The notes below the pieces were generated by a model. The model worked only from the letters and a program-made list of their open reading frames with translations, ran no database searches and was not told the origin of the DNA. A DNA stretch of 40,627 nucleotides from Planctomycetota bacterium. Its GTDB lineage: Bacteria > Planctomycetota > Planctomycetia > Pirellulales > Pirellulaceae. Location: assembly GCA_029979005.1 (NCBI GenBank), contig JAPOIJ010000022.1, forward strand, positions 1 to 40,627, in the 5' to 3' direction. Positions 17,083-26,594 of the stretch are shown here, piece after piece (the first letter of the stretch is position 1; the number at the start of each line of letters is the position of its first letter). The position numbers and the translations under genes are program-made.

Positions 17083-18012
17083 TTATGATTTTTCAACTGG
17101 AACCGCGACCGACTCAATAATCTCGCGAATGATTAACTCTGCGTTTTCAGACGAATTGGAAATCCGCAAATTCAAAACGGGCTCAGCAACCGCTTGAATA
17201 TCATCCGGAATTACAAAGTTCCGACCTTGTAAAAACGCCCAGGCCTGAGCAACTCGCTGCCAAGTAATTAAGCCACGAGGACTTAATCCAAGTTCAATCG
17301 ATGTGTGATTGCGCGTTGCCGCTCCAAGCTCCACCAAATAACGCCGAACCGACTCGCAGACTTCAACTAACGCAACTTCTGATTGCAACTCCGCCAGTTC
17401 TTCTAACGTCAAAACAGATTGAATCTCTTGCTTCGAGAACTCCTCACCTACGAATTGGCCAAGCATTGAAATTTCATCCTCGGAATTGGGATAGCCAATA
17501 TTGAGTTTCATCGCAAATCGATCCAACTGTGCCTCCGGCAAAGGGTAGGCACCATGGCTCTCGACTGGATTCTGTGTCGCTATCACCATGAACGTTGGTG
17601 GCAATTTTTTTGACTGGTTATCGACCGTCACCTGCCGTTCCGCCATGGCCTCGAACAAAGCACTTTGCGTTCGCGGAGTCGCACGGTTGATCTCGTCGGT
17701 CAATAGAAAATCCGAAAACACCGGGCCTTCTCTAAAATCAAACGAGTGATTTTTTTGGTCAAATATATTGAAACCAATCACGTCACTGGGAAGTAAATCG
17801 GGAGTACACTGAATTCTCGAAAACACTCCCCCAACTGTCTTTGCCAGAGCTTTTGCCAAAGTCGTTTTCCCCAACCCCGGAAGATCATCAAACAGTAAGT
17901 GTCCGCGAGCAATCAAGCAGGCAATCACTAACTCGATGACGTCCTGCTTGCCGACGAGAGATTTATTAAGTTGCTCGCGTAAAGCGTCAATTTTTGATGT
18001 GGTCTGAATCAC
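17083..18012 (-). CDS. MoxR-family AAA+ ATPase
   Basis: A 309-residue protein. The frame is open to 18093, but the GTG at 18012, seven bases after the stop of the transglutaminase-like gene and with GTGAG upstream, removes an implausible N-terminal tail and fits MoxR length. Visible are Walker A (DLPGLGKTTLAKALA), Walker B (LLTDEINRA), the NRATPRTQSALFEAMAERQV segment, sensor 1 (IATQNPVESHGAYPLPEAQ), LDRFAM and sensor 2 (LGLSPRGLITWQRVAQAWA). MoxR ATPases act as chaperones that remodel or activate partner proteins, and commonly sit with DUF58 and transglutaminase genes as here. Cytoplasmic. The downstream lipoprotein and permease genes follow within 40 bases. Confidence 0.93.
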   Translation of the reverse strand: MIQTTSKIDALREQLNKSLVGKQDVIELVIACLIARGHLLFDDLPGLGKTTLAKALAKTVGGVFSRIQCTPDLLPSDVIGFNIFDQKNHSFDFREGPVFSDFLLTDEINRATPRTQSALFEAMAERQVTVDNQSKKLPPTFMVIATQNPVESHGAYPLPEAQLDRFAMKLNIGYPNSEDEISMLGQFVGEEFSKQEIQSVLTLEELAELQSEVALVEVCESVRRYLVELGAATRNHTSIELGLSPRGLITWQRVAQAWAFLQGRNFVIPDDIQAVAEPVLNLRISNSSENAELIIREIIESVAVPVEKS

Positions 18013-18019
18013 TTTTAAC

Positions 18020-20485
18020 TCACAGGGTGTTTTCGTTGATAAAATTTCGAATTCGACGATAAGTAAGGGTCGCGACAGCTTGTTTACAAACATTCAACGA
18101 CTGGCTTGAGAAAGAATCGAAGCCCGCGCGACTAAAATTAGCTTCATGCCAACAACGCAAAAACTCAGACGCTGAGTCAGGTTCGATCTGCGAGTACCAT
18201 TGGCCAATCGGAACAAACGCGGGGCGAGGCAGACCGGCTGCCCAGAACCTTATGTCAAGTAACTGACGAGTGAACCGGAGCCGCAGCCTGGCAGGCCCCA
18301 TCACGATGAACCGCCACACCAGCCAATACCCCGTCACCACCAATTCCTTTCGGAACCAGAATGAACAAAACAAAAAGCCGAGTATCAGACTTGAAAAAAG
18401 CGGATGCTCGAATGTCCAGTTGATCAGGGCGACTACCTTTACTTTCGCCCACTGCGAAAAAGTCTGAACGTTACAAGGCACGGGAAAGCCGGGCGTTGGC
18501 TCGACAGGGATCCACCTTTTTCCGTCAATGCAGACTTCAGGCCACATGTGAAAATTAGTTTTATCAACCACCGACTGGCGGGATACTCGATCGAAGTCCT
18601 TTTGCTGGACTAGAAACCCACTCCTTAACCTCGTGCGGTAGCCGGCTAACCGGAGCATTTGTGTCGCAGTTGTGGCGAACATATAAGATGGCCCACCCGC
18701 TTGATCCAGGAAACTGGCAACCGAATCTTCACAATCCGGCAACGCAACCCGTTCGGAATCCAATTCGAAGTTGGCCCGCAAATAGTTCACAATTGAGTCA
18801 ACTTGATTCCAGCCAGGTTCAACATTCTCAGTTACTGTCTTTAGAAGTTCTTGTAATCTGGTCGCAGTTGCATTCACTGGAACCTGGCGGTAGGGAGAAT
18901 CAAGATCCGTCTCCAGAACCGGATAAATTACTTTTCGGACTTTTCTGTCCGATCCCCGGTTGAACCAGCTTACGAAAGCATCCCAACTCGAATCGTCGCC
19001 TTCCGGTGAAACCAGCTTGACCTCATCTCGAAGAATGTGATGGTTGGGGATCTCGCTCACAAAATTAAAAACTGTATGCGAAGGAATAAATTCGCCGTCC
19101 ATGACCAACGAACCCTGACCATCCCATTTAAACAAATCCAACTGATCCACCTGTTGAATATGCCAACTCTTTAAAAATGGCGGTGCTGGAAGAGCCCTCG
19201 TATCCAACCTCATCATCTTGACACGATGCACTTGATTGGCTGTTAAAAAGTTCCGTTTTTCAGTTCGCAGAACAAACCACGGCTTCCCAAACTTCTCCTC
19301 TACCCTTATTTCAGGATCGTTGAGTCGATATTTCCCTAAGTCCGGTTTGGTCCAATCCCATCCATCAAAATGGTGAAAAGCATCCACTCCAAATCTCGCC
19401 GGAACCTCGCCCTCGACGAAGAACAGAGCCTTGGTAATTCTGTCTTTTAATTCTTGTTTTACCTCTTGCTCTGCCGGTTCACGAACAGTTCGAAACGAAC
19501 GCCCTGCCTGTTCCGCCTGAAGAACTTTGTCAATTTCTTTTGCAACGGCGTTAAGTGCCTGGGATCGATTCCTGCGTTTCTTCCTCTGGACGGGTCCGTC
19601 AAACTTTTCCGACACAATGTCATACATTGACGGCCGGTCATCCTCAATGAGCTGATTGGAATCGACAGCCCCGGAAGAGGTGGCATTGTCCGAGGCAGTT
19701 AACATATCTCCATCGCCAATTCCTGACCGGGCATAAGCGTCGTACCATGAATTCCCACCCGAGGTAGGCATGAAACCGGTAGTTCCAATGGCTTGACGAA
19801 GAGGCCCCAAAAAGAGAGCCAGCGAGCCGATGCAAATTAGGAAAACAAAAGTCATCACAACAGTCAGACTGCGAACTGGAAGTGATTTTGACTCGCCATC
19901 AATCGCTTTTGCCTCAAATCGCTCCCAATAGTTCCCCAGCAGCCACCACAGTGAAATGGCTAAATAAAGAAATGCAAAGAAGAAAACCTGAGCGCTTTGA
20001 GTCATAAAGCAGACAAACAAAACGAGGCAACTTCCAATTACAAACGCGCCGCGTCCAAATCTTCGCACGCTGGAAAACACAGCGAGATACCATGTCGCGT
20101 TCATCAAAACAGTTAGCGCCGTTACCTCAAATGGATCTCCGTAACTGAACGTCCGCGTCACCACCTGAAAGAGGACTGGCAGCAACGCGAAAAGAACCGC
20201 GCCTGCCTGAATGGCAAAAACCAACCGCCCCTGCTCGAAAATTTTTCTATCCGATCCAAAACGTCGTTGAATCCAAATCATCAAAACGACAGGCAGAGAA
20301 AAATAAAATGCGGTTTCGAAAATGATGAGGAATGCTGATTTGTGCATATCCCAGCGAAGACTGAGCACAACCAACCCAGCCAGAATCGCGAGAACCAGCG
20401 ACTCCAACGGCGGCCAAAGCGCGGTTTTCTTCACTCGGGAAGGTACACTAGAGCCCACAGCCAACCCCATTTCCCCAACCGACAT
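18020..20485 (-). CDS. TgpA-like transglutaminase-fold membrane protein with Ser-His-Glu in place of Cys-His-Asp
   Basis: An 821-residue protein. It has about seven N-terminal membrane segments (residues ~25-240), a large extracytoplasmic part, a transglutaminase core (~560-670), and a late membrane helix (ALINWTFEHPLFSSLILGFL) before a cytoplasmic tail. This is the TgpA/DUF3488 architecture. In the core, AGGPSYMFATTATQML aligns with the family's GxCxxFAxxxxxxL, putting Ser600 where the catalytic Cys should be. NFHMWPEV supplies His646. RWIPVEPTPGF has Glu662 in place of the usual Asp. TgpA-type proteins are thought to act in envelope processes. The ATG at 20485 overlaps the upstream DUF58 gene by 38 bases, implying coupling. 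Fold assignment is strong; activity is in doubt. Confidence 0.88.
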   Translation of the reverse strand: MSVGEMGLAVGSSVPSRVKKTALWPPLESLVLAILAGLVVLSLRWDMHKSAFLIIFETAFYFSLPVVLMIWIQRRFGSDRKIFEQGRLVFAIQAGAVLFALLPVLFQVVTRTFSYGDPFEVTALTVLMNATWYLAVFSSVRRFGRGAFVIGSCLVLFVCFMTQSAQVFFFAFLYLAISLWWLLGNYWERFEAKAIDGESKSLPVRSLTVVMTFVFLICIGSLALFLGPLRQAIGTTGFMPTSGGNSWYDAYARSGIGDGDMLTASDNATSSGAVDSNQLIEDDRPSMYDIVSEKFDGPVQRKKRRNRSQALNAVAKEIDKVLQAEQAGRSFRTVREPAEQEVKQELKDRITKALFFVEGEVPARFGVDAFHHFDGWDWTKPDLGKYRLNDPEIRVEEKFGKPWFVLRTEKRNFLTANQVHRVKMMRLDTRALPAPPFLKSWHIQQVDQLDLFKWDGQGSLVMDGEFIPSHTVFNFVSEIPNHHILRDEVKLVSPEGDDSSWDAFVSWFNRGSDRKVRKVIYPVLETDLDSPYRQVPVNATATRLQELLKTVTENVEPGWNQVDSIVNYLRANFELDSERVALPDCEDSVASFLDQAGGPSYMFATTATQMLRLAGYRTRLRSGFLVQQKDFDRVSRQSVVDKTNFHMWPEVCIDGKRWIPVEPTPGFPVPCNVQTFSQWAKVKVVALINWTFEHPLFSSLILGFLFCSFWFRKELVVTGYWLVWRFIVMGPARLRLRFTRQLLDIRFWAAGLPRPAFVPIGQWYSQIEPDSASEFLRCWHEANFSRAGFDSFSSQSLNVCKQAVATLTYRRIRNFINENTL

Positions 20486-21797
20486 TTAAATCGGTTTCAA
20501 CCGTGACCGGATTGGTTACAAGAATCTTTCGCTTGGAAGCTTGATTCTTCCTCGAAGCAACGGCAATTGGCTTCGGCTCAAACAAAATATCGGACGCTTC
20601 AAAACGAGAAGGGTCAATCACAATTTGCTGAACTTGAGTACTCCCGAGGAGATCATGTGATCTGGTTGTTGAAATTACGAACGTCTTTCGGTTGCCGTCA
20701 AATTTCACGCCACGCCGACTCTCTTTCCTCTCAAACATCAACAGCTCTTCGAATGACGGCAACTTGGCTAAAAAATCCATCAGCTGACTTAGACCATTTG
20801 TATTGGACACCTTGCAGAGAAGCTCCGTGGGCAATCCGATGCAAATCAAGCTGACATGGGAATGACAATCATGGAGTTGTCGACAAACCGAGCCGGCAAT
20901 TCGAATGGCCCACTCGTAACTACTTTGACTTCCCTTTCCCAAATGCGCTTCTGGCGTTAAATCCAAATAAACCTCAAATGGACGGGCAGCAAACGATTGT
21001 CGCTCCTGAACTATCAAACGATTCAGCTGAGCTGTTTTCCCCCAATGGATATGTCGCATGGAGTCGCCTTGGCGATAATTTCGAACACCGATCACATCGC
21101 CATCTAATCCTGCTCGATCGCTTAAAATCCCCGAGATATTAAACTGAGTTCCCGAAACTTCGGGCATACCTTTCAGTTCGATAGATTTTGGCCAAACAAG
21201 GGTTCGCCCTTTGATCTCCACGTCTGTAACCGCGTTATAAATCCCAAACGGAAAACCATTTTTGATTTTCGGGTTTTCGCGAGGGAGAACACCCCGGTTT
21301 TCAGGTTTGATGATCCATTTGAAAGTGGAAACGGAGGCACCTGGGATGCGCTGAAGCCCAATCGCTACATCATCCCCCTCATTAACCTGATCCTGAAGGA
21401 AATCACCTACTATCATCAAACCAAAAAACGGTACGGGCCAATGATTGGTGACTTCCAAGATGGCGACCGTGTCTTCGCCCTCAGCAGACCTTTGCTTGGA
21501 GAAGGAAAGCCGACAAGAGATCGCCTTAAGGCTCAACAATGGCCAAACTGCCCCCAAAACTAACAGGGCTAAGAATGACCACATCAGTACGAATCCCTGT
21601 GGGCCGATAAACATCCCGACTAAAAAAGAAGAGAAGATTGCACAGACTAGCCAGCCAATGGGCTGTTTGAGCCAGTAGAGGTACCGATTGAATGAGGGAC
21701 AAAAGTCATAGTTCAATCCCGATGCAAGATAATTAACACCCAGTAGCACCTTCGATTTCAACGACTTGTCCGGTGTGTTTTTGTTTTGAGGATTCAT
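20448..21797 (-). CDS. DUF58 domain protein
   Basis: About 449 residues from the ATG at 21797 (a TTG at 21827 is an unlikely alternative). Two adjacent hydrophobic segments lie near residues 43-95 (IGWLVCAIFSSFLVGMFIG, LMWSFLALLVLGAVWPLL). The DUF58 signature follows at mid-protein (GVRNYRQGDSMRHIHWGKTA, then LIVQERQ), then a VWA-like region (EVYLDLTPEAH, with YEWAIRIAGSVCRQL). DUF58 proteins partner with MoxR ATPases, and here the order is DUF58, transglutaminase-like, MoxR, all overlapping or nearly so. The MIDAS-type DxSxS motif is degenerate, reading DLTPE. The role is inferred from the conserved gene set rather than from biochemistry. Confidence 0.9.
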   Translation of the reverse strand: MNPQNKNTPDKSLKSKVLLGVNYLASGLNYDFCPSFNRYLYWLKQPIGWLVCAIFSSFLVGMFIGPQGFVLMWSFLALLVLGAVWPLLSLKAISCRLSFSKQRSAEGEDTVAILEVTNHWPVPFFGLMIVGDFLQDQVNEGDDVAIGLQRIPGASVSTFKWIIKPENRGVLPRENPKIKNGFPFGIYNAVTDVEIKGRTLVWPKSIELKGMPEVSGTQFNISGILSDRAGLDGDVIGVRNYRQGDSMRHIHWGKTAQLNRLIVQERQSFAARPFEVYLDLTPEAHLGKGSQSSYEWAIRIAGSVCRQLHDCHSHVSLICIGLPTELLCKVSNTNGLSQLMDFLAKLPSFEELLMFERKESRRGVKFDGNRKTFVISTTRSHDLLGSTQVQQIVIDPSRFEASDILFEPKPIAVASRKNQASKRKILVTNPVTVETDLNVGWGNGVGCGL

Positions 21798-21826
21798 TTC
21801 AACCACTCTGAAGTAACCAAATTGCA

Positions 21827-21896
21827 AGCAGTTGATGAACTGCTACTGTGCAAACAGGGAAAATAGCCCCAAACTCACCGACGTATTCAGCGTCGG
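21827..21896 (-). promoter_or_regulatory. Two hairpins upstream of the DUF58 gene
   Basis: AGCAGTT (21827-21833) and AACTGCT (21838-21844) form a perfect 7-bp stem with a four-base loop, extendable outward by TTGCA/TGCAA pairs past a bulge. CCGACG (21878-21883) and CGTCGG (21891-21896) form a 6-bp stem with a 7-base loop. Both lie in the 281-base gap between the Cys/His-rich gene and DUF58, and neither has a T run. They may be leader structure or an operator; this is not resolved. Confidence 0.4.
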
Positions 21897-22078
21897 AATT
21901 CTGGGAGAGTCAGCTAAGAAAATGAGTGCGCTTGAGCCATTTCCAATAGCAACGCCAAGCCTAGGCAATGCGATGTAGAATGACGAAATCAAGTTTTCAA
22001 GGAGAAAGACAAACTTAGACGTCGACAGTCAGCAGACGGTCTCGCTAACGGCGCGTATCAAGTGCTTCCCAATGAAAC

Positions 22079-22498
22079 TTAACCTTGCGCAATAGAAGCG
22101 GGTGGACCGCGAGCGAGCGCCTCAAAATCGCAGGCAGAGGGCCGACCGTCAGAAAACGAAAACACCTCAGTCCGCGGGAACTCGGTGTCAAGAAACTCGA
22201 CGCAACTGAAGCAGACATTGTATTGATCGAAAAACTTACAACACAAACAGTCGGCATCCGCTGCTACCGAAGCAATAAAGGTCTCATTTGTTTGCAGACT
22301 CTCGTGACTGTGGTTTGCGTCTGCGGAGTGATGATGACAACAACCTAAATCATGGTGGTGGTGCGAACCGCAATTCGCCGCCCCGAATGGATGCGAATGC
22401 AAGCCGAATAAGTCAGCATGGTGAAACGAAGGGCCAAAGTTCACTAGGAAAACCCAGTAAAGCAAGAAGCACCAGTTTTTCGGCACCGATCTTTGCAT
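22079..22498 (-). CDS. Small Cys/His-rich exported protein
   Basis: A 139-residue protein from the ATG at 22498. The hydrophobic start (NWCFLLYWVFLVNFGPSF) looks like a signal peptide or membrane anchor. The next ~45 residues hold many His (HADLFGLHSHP, CGSHHHHDLGCCHHHSA, NHSHES). Clustered cysteines follow (DADCLCCKFFDQYNVCFSC). The tail (SDGRPSACDFEALARGPPAS) is polar. Such composition suggests binding of Zn, Cu or Ni outside the cytoplasm. I do not recognise a named family, though small exported Cys/His proteins regulated by Fur-family repressors are common in metal regulons. A Fur-like inverted repeat lies 102 bases upstream. It is the first gene of the minus-strand run. Its reality is supported by composition and context, not by homology. 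Confidence 0.6.
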   Translation of the reverse strand: MQRSVPKNWCFLLYWVFLVNFGPSFHHADLFGLHSHPFGAANCGSHHHHDLGCCHHHSADANHSHESLQTNETFIASVAADADCLCCKFFDQYNVCFSCVEFLDTEFPRTEVFSFSDGRPSACDFEALARGPPASIAQG

Positions 22499-22599
22499 AA
22501 CCCTTACTTAATAACCTAACCCAGGGAACCTGTCCAAAAACCCAACACATATCTGCGGGTTTCTGTTCTACGCAGTCGATTGCAAAATGTTCGACTACA

Positions 22600-22614
22600 T
22601 GCAACTTAGTCGCA
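22600..22614 (-). promoter_or_regulatory. Candidate Fur-family (Zur/Fur-type) operator
   Basis: TGCAACT-T-AGTCGCA is a 7-1-7 inverted repeat with a single mismatched pair, the spacing typical of Fur-family boxes. A further GCAAATGCAA directly to the right extends the pattern, as overlapping Fur dimers sites do. It lies 102 bases upstream of the Cys/His-rich gene (22498), in the only gap before it. The base preference differs from the E. coli box, and assignment to a given regulator is inference. Confidence 0.45.
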
Positions 22615-22706
22615 AATGCAAGTCAGAACAAGCCAAATGCGAACGGGCAGTTGAATTTTTCGAAAATTACACATTCCGTGGAGTTTGGGCAGGTCATAAC
22701 ATAACG

Positions 22707-23531
22707 CTAGGCGGGGGCGCTGGGCGTCCATCCATAAAACGCCGAATACGTTCCTGAAGCCGCGCCAATCAGCAAACAGGCAATCAACACTAATACAGGA
22801 ACTAGCAGGCCTTTGCCCTGCAGAAACCCAAATACAATACACCACAAAAACGCTGTGGCGAGGCACGCAACACCATGGCCGGCCTTTGAGCGAAATGCAA
22901 CGATAGAAATCCAAACGCCCATCAAGCAATACAGTAGGGTCGAAGCAACAAAACTGACGGCAGATGATGCCCAGTATTGTGTGATCGTTTCCATCATGAA
23001 AATAATGACCATCGCTGCACTAACTAGGATTACTGCGACAATTAACCCGACCGCAGCAATAAGGTAGGACTCCGATCCATCACCGAAATTTTGCCCCTCG
23101 GACGTCACCGGCATATCTTCGATGTCTTTTTCGGCTTTTGCCATGATCCGTTCAGCATCGGACATAGTTGAATCCGAGCTCGCAGCATCAAAATCATCTT
23201 CGTATGCTTCCGTTTGCAGCATTTGTCCGGTCTCTACGTTGAAACCACATTCGACGCAGACCACGGCACTGGGAGATAGCTCGCAAGCGCAATTTTCGCA
23301 AATTGGCCCGCGCACAACCGAACGAATGTTTTGTTCATCTAACAGATCTAACAATGGGTTATGAGCCGCCGGTGCTATGGCCGGCTGCCTAGTTCGACTG
23401 GTGGCTAATGCACCTGCTGGCTGAATTACAAGTGGCTCCTTGCATTTGGGGCATTTCACTCGCCTTCCAGCCAGTTCGTCTTTAGCCTGAAAACCAGCAT
23501 CGCATTTTCCGCATCGAACTTTAATCGCCAT
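22707..23531 (-). CDS. Zinc-ribbon multi-pass membrane protein
   Basis: A 274-residue protein. The ATG at 23531 is chosen over an in-frame start nine codons upstream, because GAAGG sits seven bases before it and it places the zinc ribbon at the N-terminus. The first ribbon uses C7-x2-C10 and C27-x2-C30 (MJ0042 type). A second, ICENC ... VCVECGFNVETGQM, lies near residues 90-115. An acidic Asp/Ser/Glu-rich linker (about 115-160) follows, then four membrane segments from residue ~165 to the end. This layout is frequent in planctomycetes and has no assigned function. It may sense or bind proteins at the membrane, but nothing in the sequence decides that. No terminator is seen before the next gene. 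Confidence 0.82.
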   Translation of the reverse strand: MAIKVRCGKCDAGFQAKDELAGRRVKCPKCKEPLVIQPAGALATSRTRQPAIAPAAHNPLLDLLDEQNIRSVVRGPICENCACELSPSAVVCVECGFNVETGQMLQTEAYEDDFDAASSDSTMSDAERIMAKAEKDIEDMPVTSEGQNFGDGSESYLIAAVGLIVAVILVSAAMVIIFMMETITQYWASSAVSFVASTLLYCLMGVWISIVAFRSKAGHGVACLATAFLWCIVFGFLQGKGLLVPVLVLIACLLIGAASGTYSAFYGWTPSAPA

Positions 23532-24356
23532 TGTTTGCCTTCGATTGAGCTTTCTCAAATCCTTCTAAGAGCCGGGTTACCTCCGACGCTTACTATTTTG
23601 TGGTGCGAAAGAGATTTGGCAACCGCACCTAGCATTATGCGCTGTCAAAATCCGACTTTTTCGAAAATACAATTTTTCAGGGGAGGAAAAAGCTCCGGCG
23701 GGGTGTTGCCAGCCGCAAATCGAGACTTTTCCGACCCCATCTCTATTCGAAACAGCCTTCAGCCAACACCTTGCCAGCGTCAAGTTCATGCGGCTCGCAG
23801 GTGCCAGTTAGCCCCCCAAAACGGCGGTAAAAGCCTATTCTCTCGAATTTTCACCACATTTCAGGTTTTTCCTGCCATTGAATGAGCATAATTCCCGCCG
23901 ACTCCCGATTGCTGTTGTTCAAATAAGCCAATCCCACGGCCCTCACAAATCCCGAGACTAAAGTCCCCAAACAGGTTTTCTGCCAATCTGTCACGACCGC
24001 TCCCGGGAAGCACTCAACCGAGGTGCCAACGCGAATCAACGGCTAACGCCTCTCCAGCAATTTACGTCCCTTTCCTACTCAAAATTTTTATTCCTAATTT
24101 ACAAAACCGAATAAAAGCCGATTTTTTCGACGCTTCATGAACCAATCCAATTTTCTTGGCCAGTTTCCGCAACTTTCATTGACAGTTTGTTTGAATTGGC
24201 GCGCCAGTTGCCTAATGGAGGATATTCATTTTTGATTCCGCAAAAATGTCAGGCTTAAGGTGCGGTTCGATGGGTTTCAAGACGAAACCCGCAATTCGGA
24301 CGGACATCAGCCTGTAACGATAAATGGTCTGCAAAGAAAAATCAGGAGTTCGATCA
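23532..24356 (+). other. Long gene-poor stretch upstream of groES
   Basis: About 825 bases with no convincing coding sequence on either strand; the few 60-115-residue open frames lack protein-like composition. It holds a perfect 10-bp palindrome, TGGCGCGCCA, at 24197-24206, and a leader hairpin at 24272-24290. No CIRCE element (TTAGCACTC-N9-GAGTGCTAA) could be found. No tRNA cloverleaf was recognised. Confidence 0.6.
24272..24290 (+). promoter_or_regulatory. Hairpin in the groES leader
   Basis: GGGTTTC (24272-24278), loop AAGAC, GAAACCC (24284-24290): a perfect 7-bp stem 66 bases before the groES start. It does not cover the ribosome site (AGGAG at 24344-24348). It could be a leader stability element or a repressor site, not distinguishable by eye. 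Confidence 0.4.
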
Positions 24357-24692
24357 ATGGCCGTGACTGCGAAGAAAAAGAAAGCAAAAAAGACAGCTAA
24401 ATCAACCACACTTCAACCGCTCGGCGAGCGAATTGTGGTTGAGCGGGAATCCTCGTTGGAAACGACCGCAGGAGGCATCGTGCTTCCCGGTTCCGCTCAG
24501 GACAAACCGTCTCGCGGGACAGTCATTTCCGTAGGAGAAGGACGTGTTCTTCAAGATGGATCGCGAAGTCCTCTCCAGGTGAAACCCGGGGATGTTGTCC
24601 TGTTCACTTCTTACGGCCCAGACGAAATTAAACTGGGAGACGAAGAGTATCTCCTCATGCGAGAGGACGACGTCCTTGCCGTAATTGAGTAA
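24357..24692 (+). CDS. groES: Co-chaperonin GroES with Lys-rich N-terminal extension
   Basis: A 111-residue protein. The ATG at 24357 follows AGGAG by eight bases and is preferred to an upstream in-frame ATG at 24324. The GroES fold is complete: LQPLGERIVVERE, the mobile loop ETTAGGIVLPGSAQDKPSRG, VISVGEGR, VKPGDVVLFTSYG, and the C-terminal EYLLMREDDVLAVIE. It caps the GroEL ring during protein folding in the cytoplasm. Ordinary GroES is about 95 residues; here ~15 extra N-terminal residues (AVTAKKKKAKKTAKSTT) are strongly basic. groEL begins 74 bases downstream, so the two form an operon. No CIRCE repressor site was found upstream. Confidence 0.97.
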   Translation: MAVTAKKKKAKKTAKSTTLQPLGERIVVERESSLETTAGGIVLPGSAQDKPSRGTVISVGEGRVLQDGSRSPLQVKPGDVVLFTSYGPDEIKLGDEEYLLMREDDVLAVIE

Positions 24693-24748
24693 CTCGAAAA
24701 CAAACCCACCCACAATTAAGAATACATAAACAAAACAACCTAACCTGA

Positions 24749-26386
<1,638 letters not shown>

Positions 26387-26474
26387 TCAATCGCAACTCT
26401 GACCACCATTCAGAGACGGCGACGCCCGGAGTATACAGTTCAGCTGAACGCCGCCCGGGTGCAAACAATCAAGA

Positions 26475-26505
26475 AACGCCGGCCAATTTTGGTCGGCGTT
26501 TTTTT
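26475..26505 (+). terminator. Intrinsic terminator after groEL
   Basis: AACGCCGGCC (26475-26484), a six-base loop, and GGTCGGCGTT (26491-26500) make a 10-bp stem with one G-T pair, followed by T's to 26505. It lies in the sense direction of the groES-groEL operon. Confidence 0.92.
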
Positions 26506-26594
26506 ATGCTGACACAACAGACAAGCTGTTGCTAAAATCTGTTAAACTCTGAGCGAAATTTTGCTTTGACAACCTTTATTACCTACTGGAAAAC

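Noticed and set aside
22413-22604. 63-residue minus-strand open frame crossing the start of the Cys/His-rich gene
   Set aside because: It overlaps both the candidate operator and the Cys/His-rich gene; its hydrophobic stretch is the shifted reading of that gene's signal peptide.
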